Origin: Bradyrhizobium lablabi
GTDB lineage: Bacteria; Pseudomonadota; Alphaproteobacteria; Rhizobiales; Xanthobacteraceae
NCBI RefSeq assembly: GCF_018129385.1
Contig: NZ_JAFCLN010000001.1
Coordinates: forward strand, 62,001 to 126,000
DNA: 64,000 nt
Direction of reading: 5' to 3'
This document shows positions 58,446 through 64,000 of the stretch, one piece after another. A program made the position numbers and the translations under genes. The notes beneath the pieces are model-generated. The model had not been told where the DNA came from, did not search any database, and saw only the letters and a list, made by a program, of their open reading frames with translations. Numbering within the stretch: the stretch's first letter is position 1; each line of letters opens with the position of its first letter.

Positions 58446-58676
58446 CTAGAAAAACACGAGTCCGATCATGACGATGATGACGACCCAGGCAATCGCATTC
58501 GCCAGGATGATGCGGTTCCGCAATTTGCGATCGCGGGCGTCATGCGGTTCCAGCAGCGGACAATTCGCGGGTTCTGCGATCATCGTTTCCTCCCTGGAAG
58601 ACTGTTCCGGGGCGGACGACTCGTTGGCTACAGGCGATTCGGTCTTCCGAAGCTCGGCTGTCGTCGGAGAGCTCAT
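58446..58676 (-). CDS. Small tail-anchored membrane protein of unknown function
   Basis: A 76-residue hypothetical protein. The first 50 residues are polar (SSPTTAELRKTESPVANESSAPEQSS) and rich in Ser/Glu. A single hydrophobic segment (IILANAIAWVVIIVMIGLVFF) ends the protein, so it is probably a tail-anchored inner-membrane protein. The ribosome-binding site is weak. It sits 49 bp upstream of the phosphatase gene on the same strand, so the two are probably co-transcribed. No family is recognised. Confidence 0.6.
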   Translation of the reverse strand: MSSPTTAELRKTESPVANESSAPEQSSREETMIAEPANCPLLEPHDARDRKLRNRIILANAIAWVVIIVMIGLVFF

Positions 58677-58737
58677 GACGTGGTCCCGCAGGAAGGGCGG
58701 CGCGCACGCAGGCTACGAGACGTCACTTAGTATTCAA

Positions 58738-58753
58738 TGAATGAAGTCATTCA
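58738..58753. repeat. Inverted repeat TGAATGA-AG-TCATTCA
   Basis: A perfect 7-base inverted repeat with a 2-base centre, 61 bp upstream of the small membrane protein gene in an AT-richer stretch. The size and position suit a dimeric regulator's operator. Confidence 0.45.
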
Positions 58754-59174
58754 AAAACAGTTTCTGGAACGCGCGCATCAAAGCAGTCGAAGCGATACCG
58801 AGTCTGTTGAAAATCGAAAGCGAATCCATTTCACATCGAAGTTCCAGCACTCGCGTTTCTGCATGGCAGATCGGAATCGCATGCAGCGCAAAAAGCGTGC
58901 ACCGCTCACTAAGCGCTTTCCAGCAAACGCGATTCACGCATCGTGCAAATAGTTGCATCGTGCATTGCAAAAAACTGTGAGACGATTTCGCTTTGTCGCC
59001 CCATTTCGCTCAAAAATTCTGAAAAGCTTTAGCGATAGATACCGCAATGCAATCGTCGCTGCCGCGCGAGCATCGCAAGCGCGAGAAAAAAGCGGCGGGT
59101 GAGCGCTGAACGGCGTTCCCGATTGCATGCCTGCAATCAAGTGTTCCAGCAGAGAGCGAGAAAGAGCGAGAGCA
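58754..59174. other. Divergent leader region of the two exopolysaccharide half-operons
   Basis: About 420 bp with no supported gene; the short open frames here have no ribosome-binding site. It is AT-richer than flanking genes and must contain the promoter of the plus-strand priming-transferase operon. Besides the repeats listed separately, no confident -35/-10 pair was assigned. Confidence 0.45.
58938..58964. repeat. Direct repeats of GCATCGTGCA
   Basis: GCATCGTGCA occurs at 58938-58947 and 58955-58964, 17 bp apart. A third copy, within the symmetric TTGCATCGTGCAA (arms TTGCA/TGCAA around TCG), lies at 58373-58385 over the phosphatase start. Three copies of a 10-mer in about 600 bp of this control region suggest binding sites for one regulator. 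Confidence 0.45.
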
Positions 59175-59933
59175 ATGGCTTCTATCGTCACAGCGCGTTT
59201 CGATCAGAACAATGTGAGGCCGCTCTGGCGGGAACGAAATCTGATCTCGATGCGGCCGGTCGAATACGCGGGCGCCAGCGCCTACAGTGCGTACCGCAGC
59301 CGGCATCCACGCCGCCTGCGCATTGAACCGGCGGCGTCGATTACAAAGCGCGTGTTCGATATCGTGGTGGCGGGTGGGGCGCTGCTGTTCTTCGCGCCCC
59401 TGCTGATCGCGGTCGCGATCGCAATCAAGCTCACCTCGCCGGGACCCGTGATGTTTGTCCAGCGCCGCTACGGTTATCGCAACCGTTCGTTCAGAATCTA
59501 CAAATTCCGCACCATGCGGACGGACGCCGGCGATATCAGGGGCGTGAAACAGACGGTGCAGGGCGACTCTCGCGTCACCCGGATCGGGCGGATCTTGCGC
59601 AAGACCAGTCTCGACGAGATCCCGCAACTGCTCAATGTGCTCAAGGGCGACATGTCGCTGGTCGGGCCGCGTCCGCATGTCCCGGGCATGCTCGCCGCGG
59701 AACTGCTCTATGAAGATCTGGTGCCGTATTATTTCCAGCGTCATTGCGCGCGGCCGGGAATCACCGGCCTTGCGCAGGTGAGCGGCTGTCGGGGCTCCAC
59801 GGTCGAGGCAGGCCGCGCGATCTCGCGCATCGATTACGATCTCCGCTACATCGAGAAATGGTCGCTGGGCATGGACATCATGATCATCATGCGCACGGTC
59901 CGCCGGGAATTTCTGTCCGGCAATGCGTTCTAG
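59175..59933 (+). CDS. Exopolysaccharide priming sugar transferase (WbaP/ExoY-like)
   Basis: A 252-residue polyprenyl-phosphate hexose-1-phosphate transferase that starts repeat-unit synthesis. It has one membrane-associated helical hairpin ([40 protein letters not shown]). The catalytic core is [13 protein letters not shown], then [46 protein letters not shown] and [21 protein letters not shown]. The short, single-domain length is that of ExoY/PssA enzymes rather than full WbaP. The start at 59175 follows AGAGCGAGAG and is preferred to 59127. First gene of the plus-strand operon. Confidence 0.93.
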   Translation: MASIVTARFDQNNVRPLWRERNLISMRPVEYAGASAYSAYRSRHPRRLRIEPAASITKRVFDIVVAGGALLFFAPLLIAVAIAIKLTSPGPVMFVQRRYGYRNRSFRIYKFRTMRTDAGDIRGVKQTVQGDSRVTRIGRILRKTSLDEIPQLLNVLKGDMSLVGPRPHVPGMLAAELLYEDLVPYYFQRHCARPGITGLAQVSGCRGSTVEAGRAISRIDYDLRYIEKWSLGMDIMIIMRTVRREFLSGNAF

Positions 59934-59949
59934 GCGGCGGAGCGAGCCC

Positions 59950-61401
59950 ATGCACAAGGACAAGTCGATGACGAACGCGCGCGGCCGCATCATTCCTGTT
60001 TTGCTGTCCGGCGGCACCGGGTCGCGGCTCTGGCCGATGTCCCGCGAAACCTGTCCAAAACAGTTGCTGTCACTACTCGGCGAAAGAACGTTGCTCCAGC
60101 AGACGGCGCTGCGGGTCAGCGATCCCCTGCTGTTCACCGATCCCGTGGTGATTGCCAATGCCGAGCATCGCTTCGTCATCGGCGAGCAATTGCGCGCGGT
60201 GGGCATATCGAATCCGACCATCGTGCTCGAACCATTCGGAAGGAACACCGCGCCCGCGGTCACGACCGCTGCGCTGCTTGCCAGCCAGGACGATCCCGAC
60301 GCGATGATCCTGGCGATGCCGGTCGATCATTGGGTCAGCGATCACGCAACATTCAGGTCCGCGGTCGCCTCGGGCCTGCCGGCGGCGCGGCGCGGGCGGT
60401 TCGTGCTGTTCGGACTGCGCCCCACCGCGCCGGCCACCGGATTTGGCTACATCCGCATGGGCGAGCAATCCGCTTCGCTCTCCGACATCAGGGACGTCGC
60501 CGGCTTCGTCGAAAAGCCTGACCTTGCAATGGTGGAACGCCTGCTCGCCTGCAACGAGCACCTCTGGAACAGCGGGATTTTTCTGCTCCCGGTCCGGCAG
60601 TTCATCGACGAAATCGCCGAGCGCGAGCCGGAAATCATGTCGGCATGCCGCAAGGCGCTGGCCGGCGCCACCCGCGATCTCGATTTTCTTCGCCTGGAGG
60701 AGAGTTCGTTCGAGGCATGTCCCTCGATATCGGTCGACTATGCGGTGATGGAAAAGACCGAGCGGGCAGTGGTGGTTTCGGCAGCTTTCGACTGGAGCGA
60801 CATCGGAAGCTGGTCGACGTTGTGGACGATGAGCGAGAAGGACGAATCGGGCAATGTCGTGGTCGGCGATGCCGTGATGGAGGACGCGTCGAACTGCTAT
60901 GTGCGGGGCGATGGCCCGCTGGTCGCCGCGCTCGGGGTCGACGATCTCGTCATTGCCGCCTCGAGCGACGTCGTGCTGGTAACGACCCGCGACCGCGACC
61001 AGGATGTCGGCAAGCTGGTGGAACGCCTGAAGGCCAACGGTCACCGCTCGGCGACCCAGACCCAGAGCGTGCACCGGCCCTGGGGCTATTATCAGTCGAT
61101 CCATTCCGGCGAGCGTTTTCAGGTCAAGCGCATCACGGTCAATCCGGGGGCCAAGCTTTCGCTACAGAAGCACTTTCACCGGGCCGAGCACTGGGTGGTG
61201 GTGAACGGCACCGCGATCGTCACGCGTGACGACGAGGAGATCCTGCTGCGCGAAAACGAATCGATCTTCGTGCCGCTCGGCTGCACGCACCGTCTGGAGA
61301 ATCCGGGCAAGGTGCCGCTCAACCTGATCGAGGTGCAGTCCGGCACCTATCTCGGCGAGGACGATATCGTGCGCGTGCACGATATCTATCAGCGGGTCTG
61401 A
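59950..61401 (+). CDS. manC: Mannose-1-phosphate guanylyltransferase / mannose-6-phosphate isomerase
   Basis: A bifunctional type II enzyme of about 483 residues. The nucleotidyltransferase motif is IIPVLLSGGTGSRLWPMSRETCPKQLL. Later motifs are EPFGRNTAPAV, VEKPDL and WNSGIFL. The C-terminal cupin isomerase domain has GAKLSLQKHFHRAEHWVVVNGTA and VPLGCTHRLENPGKVPLNLIEVQSG with its metal ligands. It makes GDP-mannose, so the polymer probably contains mannose or a GDP-mannose-derived sugar. ATGs at 59950 and 59968 both have acceptable ribosome-binding sites. Also known as xanB or cpsB in other species. Confidence 0.92.
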   Translation: MHKDKSMTNARGRIIPVLLSGGTGSRLWPMSRETCPKQLLSLLGERTLLQQTALRVSDPLLFTDPVVIANAEHRFVIGEQLRAVGISNPTIVLEPFGRNTAPAVTTAALLASQDDPDAMILAMPVDHWVSDHATFRSAVASGLPAARRGRFVLFGLRPTAPATGFGYIRMGEQSASLSDIRDVAGFVEKPDLAMVERLLACNEHLWNSGIFLLPVRQFIDEIAEREPEIMSACRKALAGATRDLDFLRLEESSFEACPSISVDYAVMEKTERAVVVSAAFDWSDIGSWSTLWTMSEKDESGNVVVGDAVMEDASNCYVRGDGPLVAALGVDDLVIAASSDVVLVTTRDRDQDVGKLVERLKANGHRSATQTQSVHRPWGYYQSIHSGERFQVKRITVNPGAKLSLQKHFHRAEHWVVVNGTAIVTRDDEEILLRENESIFVPLGCTHRLENPGKVPLNLIEVQSGTYLGEDDIVRVHDIYQRV

Positions 61402-61470
61402 GCGCTCCGGCCCGGGCCGGCAGTGCCGCCCCCGCTATCTGCTACAACGCACCAAACCGGGAAGATCGCG

Positions 61471-62262
61471 ATGAATGCAACGCGACATGCCAAGAACCTG
61501 TTGAAAGACGCGTTTCCCTCGCTCTGGCTGCATTGGCACTTCATGCATCGTCCGAAATCGGCGGAGCGGGAGCTTTCCTATCTCGGCAAGGTCGTGCCTC
61601 CGGACGCCGTCACGGTCGATGTCGGCGCGAACTGCGGTTTGTACACGCGCAAGCTGGCGCGGCTGTCCAGGCAGGTCCATGCCTTCGAGCCGTCGCAGCA
61701 GATGGCGAGATTGCTGCGGCGGACCTCCGCCGCCAATGTCAGCGTTCACGAGATGGCGCTGTCGGATCATGAAGGCGAGGCCGATCTGTTCATCCCGCAA
61801 GGCGAGGGCGGACTAGTCCACGGTCTTGCCTCGCTCGAACCCCGGATGATGTCGCCGCGCGAGCATGTGGTCTCGGACCACGTACCGATCGCGCGGCTCG
61901 ATGAGGTCATCCGTCAGGATGTCGCCTTCGTGAAGATCGACGTCGAAGGGCACGAGCTCAGCGTCCTCAACGGCGCCGTCGGCCTCGTCGAACGCTGCCA
62001 GCCGGTATTTCTGGTCGAAGCGGAGGACCGTCACCGGGCGGAGGCGACGCGATCGGTGTTCGAGTTCTTCCGCCATCGGTCCTACCGCGGTTTCTTCCTC
62101 CGGGACGACGCCGTCGTCGCGGTGGAGGAATTCCGCACGGAAGACCTTCAGGACGCCGAGGCGCTGGAGGCGGATGGCGGCCGCAAGGCAGGCCAATGCT
62201 ACGTCAACAACTTCTTCTTCTTTCCGCCGCATCTCGACGGCGAGTCGATTCTCAATAGCTGA
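61471..62262 (+). CDS. FkbM-family methyltransferase
   Basis: A 263-residue SAM-dependent methyltransferase. The SAM motif I is VTVDVGANCGLYTRKLARLSRQVHAFEPSQQM. A motif-IV-type segment, VAFVKIDVEGHELSVLNGAVGLV, is diagnostic of FkbM. GGGAAG precedes the ATG. Enzymes of this family O-methylate sugars or small molecules, so it probably methylates a residue of the exopolysaccharide. Confidence 0.88.
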   Translation: MNATRHAKNLLKDAFPSLWLHWHFMHRPKSAERELSYLGKVVPPDAVTVDVGANCGLYTRKLARLSRQVHAFEPSQQMARLLRRTSAANVSVHEMALSDHEGEADLFIPQGEGGLVHGLASLEPRMMSPREHVVSDHVPIARLDEVIRQDVAFVKIDVEGHELSVLNGAVGLVERCQPVFLVEAEDRHRAEATRSVFEFFRHRSYRGFFLRDDAVVAVEEFRTEDLQDAEALEADGGRKAGQCYVNNFFFFPPHLDGESILNS

Positions 62263-62305
62263 TCAGCGTCCGCCATCGGCGCGGACTACAAGGACAAGGT
62301 GATCG

Positions 62306-63625
62306 ATGCACATTGCAATGGTTGGCGCCGGCTATGTCGGGCTGGTATCGGGAACGTGCTTTTCCGACTTTGGGCACCATGTCGTCTGCGTCGACAATGA
62401 CGAAGACCGGATCGCCGCCCTCAAGCGCGGCGAAATGCCGATCCACGAACCCGGGCTGTCCGAGCTGGTCGCGAAGAATGTCGGGCAGGGCCGCCTTGCC
62501 TTTGATGGCGACCTCAAATCGGCCATCAGCAAGGCCGACGTCATCTTCATTGCGGTTGGAACGCCCTCACGCCGCGGCGATGGCCATGCGGACTTGTCCT
62601 ACGTCTATGCGGCAGCCCGCCAGATCGCGGCGGCGCTTCCGCCATCTGCGGTCGTGGTCACCAAATCGACCGTGCCGGTCGGCACCGGCGACGAGGTCGA
62701 GCGCATCATCCGCGAGGAGAATCCGGGCGCCGTCTTCTCGGTAGTCTCCAACCCCGAATTCCTGCGCGAAGGCGCTGCTATCAGGGACTTCAAGCATCCC
62801 GACCGGATCGTGATCGGCACCGAAGATGCGCGGGCGAAAAGCGTGATGACCGAGGTGTACCGGCCGCTTTATCTCAATGCGCCGCCGGTGCTCTTCACCG
62901 ACCGCCGCACCGCGGAATTGACGAAATATGCGGCCAACTCGTTTCTCGCGACCAAGATCACCTTCATCAACGAGATCGCGGATCTGGCGGAAAAGGTCGG
63001 CGCCAACGTGCAGGAGGTGGCGCGCGGCATTGGCCTGGACAACCGCATCGGCCCGAAATTCCTGCACGCCGGTCCCGGCTTTGGCGGCTCCTGCTTCCCA
63101 AAGGACGCGATGGCGCTGATCAAAACGGGCCAGGACAACGAATCGCCCTTGCGAATTGTTGAGACCGTGGTCGCCGTCAACGACCAGCGCAAGCGCGCGA
63201 TGGCGCGCAAGGTCGCCAACGCGTTCGGCGGCAATCTGCGCGGAAAATCCATCGCCGTGCTCGGCGTGACGTTCAAGCCCAACACCGACGACATGCGCGA
63301 TGCGCCGTCGATTCCCCTGATCACGGCGTTGCAGGACATGGGCGCGGACGTGCGCATCTACGATCCCGTCGGAATGGAGCAGGCGAGGCGGGTGTTCGAG
63401 AACGTCGCCTTCTGCCGCGACCCCTACGATTGCGCGCGGGGCTGCCATGCCCTCGTCATCGTCACCGAATGGGAGCAGTTCCGCGCGCTCGACCTGAAGG
63501 AGATGGCCTCCATCATGACCACACCCGTCATCGTCGACCTCCGCAACATCTATTCTCCGGAGGAGGTAATGCGCAGCGGATTCCATTACACCGGCGTCGG
63601 CCGGCCGAAAGCGCTGGCGTATTAG
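62306..63625 (+). CDS. ugd: UDP-glucose 6-dehydrogenase
   Basis: A 439-residue NAD-dependent enzyme converting UDP-glucose to UDP-glucuronate. It has the N-terminal dinucleotide motif MVGAGYVGLVSGTCFSDFGHHVVCVD and KSTVPVGTGDEV. The active-site loop PGFGGSCFPKD contains the catalytic cysteine, and the C-terminal domain has GVTFKPNTDDMRDAPS. GDP-mannose dehydrogenases look similar, but the overall pattern and length fit Ugd better. It provides the uronic-acid donor for the locus. Confidence 0.92.
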   Translation: MHIAMVGAGYVGLVSGTCFSDFGHHVVCVDNDEDRIAALKRGEMPIHEPGLSELVAKNVGQGRLAFDGDLKSAISKADVIFIAVGTPSRRGDGHADLSYVYAAARQIAAALPPSAVVVTKSTVPVGTGDEVERIIREENPGAVFSVVSNPEFLREGAAIRDFKHPDRIVIGTEDARAKSVMTEVYRPLYLNAPPVLFTDRRTAELTKYAANSFLATKITFINEIADLAEKVGANVQEVARGIGLDNRIGPKFLHAGPGFGGSCFPKDAMALIKTGQDNESPLRIVETVVAVNDQRKRAMARKVANAFGGNLRGKSIAVLGVTFKPNTDDMRDAPSIPLITALQDMGADVRIYDPVGMEQARRVFENVAFCRDPYDCARGCHALVIVTEWEQFRALDLKEMASIMTTPVIVDLRNIYSPEEVMRSGFHYTGVGRPKALAY

Positions 63626-63632
63626 CCAGCGC
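63611..63632. terminator. Hairpin at the end of ugd
   Basis: A perfect 8-base inverted repeat, GCGCTGGC-GTATTA-GCCAGCGC, overlapping the ugd stop codon (63623-63625) in the 19-bp gap before the convergent Bug-family gene. It may stop or stabilise transcripts from both directions, but there is no U-tract. Confidence 0.4.
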
Positions 63633-63644
63633 CGCGACGGCAGT

Positions 63645-64000
63645 TCATTCGAGCGTGACCTTCGCCGTCTTGGCGACCTCGCTCCATGCCTTCAGGTCAT
63701 TCGTGATGCGGCTGGTGAATTCGGCCGGCGAATTGCTGGCAGCTTCCGTCGCCAGCGCCCGCAGCCGTTGGCGGACCTCGGGATCCTGCATCGTAGTCTT
63801 CGCCTCGGCCTCGAGCTTGCCGACGATTTCCTTCGGCGTGCCCTTGGGCACGAAGAGTCCGGTCCAGAACACGGCTTCCGCCCCGGTCACGCCGGCCTCG
63901 GCCATGGTCGGCACATCGGGCAATTCGGCAAGGCGGGTCGTCGAGGTCACTGCGAGCGCGCGCAACTTGCCGTCCTTGAGCAGCGGCATCGCCGGCAACG
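63645..64000 (-). CDS. Bug-family (tripartite tricarboxylate transporter) substrate-binding protein, C-terminal fragment
   Basis: The last ~118 residues of a Bug/TctC-type periplasmic binding protein cut by the window edge. KLRALAVTSTTRLAELPDVPTMAEAGV and FWTGLFVPKGTPKEIVGKLEAEAKTTMQDPEVRQRL are highly characteristic of the family. The N-terminus, with signal peptide, lies beyond 64000. Ligands of this very large family are mostly organic acids; none can be assigned here. Confidence 0.88.
   Translation of the reverse strand, partial: LPAMPLLKDGKLRALAVTSTTRLAELPDVPTMAEAGVTGAEAVFWTGLFVPKGTPKEIVGKLEAEAKTTMQDPEVRQRLRALATEAASNSPAEFTSRITNDLKAWSEVAKTAKVTLE

Noticed and set aside
58741..58980. A 79-codon plus-strand open frame in the exopolysaccharide control region
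   Set aside because: It begins inside an inverted repeat, lacks a ribosome-binding site, and its translation has no protein-like pattern.
1..64000. tRNA, rRNA, CRISPR arrays, insertion sequences, integrases or attachment sites
   Set aside because: None was recognised on reading either strand. No transposase or integrase-like protein appears among the open frames.

Overview
This is a GC-rich chromosomal segment from an alphaproteobacterium, most likely a Bradyrhizobium/Rhodopseudomonas-type member of the Rhizobiales. That placement is inference. It rests on the high-GC codon use, the FixJ-type two-component proteins, the many branched-chain-type ABC importers with acyl-CoA enzymes, the Bug-type binding protein, and an intergenic palindrome at 31020-31068 of the kind scattered through these genomes. 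No rRNA, tRNA, CRISPR array, insertion sequence or phage gene was seen. Both ends cut genes: malonate decarboxylase beta subunit on the left, a Bug-family binding protein on the right.

Layout. (1) 1-4304, + strand: tail of a malonate decarboxylase operon (mdcD-E-G-B-transporter-H), with tightly overlapping genes. (2) 4375-9315, - strand: an AraC-family regulator with its own terminator, then an AaeXAB-like efflux set (FUSC protein, DUF1656 small membrane protein, HlyD adaptor). (3) 9482-13677: a receiver-only protein, a FixJ-like regulator and a PAS histidine kinase on the - strand. They diverge from a second AraC-type regulator, and an 18-bp perfect palindrome lies between. (4) 14036-15061: a luciferase-like flavin oxidoreductase.

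(5) 15251-30379: an acyl-CoA/aromatic catabolic regulon. A + strand operon encodes a Rieske dioxygenase alpha and beta, a crotonase, an SDR, an alpha/beta hydrolase and an acyl-CoA dehydrogenase. It runs head-on into a - strand operon encoding an FAD oxidoreductase, five branched-chain-type ABC importer parts, an acyl-CoA synthetase and a quinone-reductase-like flavoprotein. The two outer promoters carry nearly the same promoter/operator sequence, and a TetR gene sits beside one of them. The probable scheme is uptake, CoA activation, dehydrogenation or isomerisation, and ring hydroxylation of an unidentified carboxylic acid, repressed as one unit.

(6) 30502-41803: a second catabolic block. 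It holds 3-hydroxyanthranilate 3,4-dioxygenase, an ACMSD-like amidohydrolase, a RidA-fold protein, two YtcJ-like amidohydrolases, a PuuE-like deacetylase-fold protein, a tautomerase, and an ABC importer in which one ATPase is followed by two permease/binding-protein pairs. The substrate is probably a nitrogen-containing cyclic compound, which is inference.

(7) 41826-63625: an exopolysaccharide locus. It has a Wza-like exporter, an outer-membrane barrel, a Wzz/BY-kinase, a polymerase-like protein, a flippase, four glycosyltransferases, two acyltransferases, a secreted GH10 hydrolase, a WbaP-type priming transferase, GDP-mannose synthesis, an FkbM methyltransferase and UDP-glucose dehydrogenase. 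A PPP-type phosphatase and a small membrane protein lie between its two divergent halves. The sugar-nucleotide genes suggest a polymer with mannose and glucuronic acid made by a Wzx/Wzy-type route.
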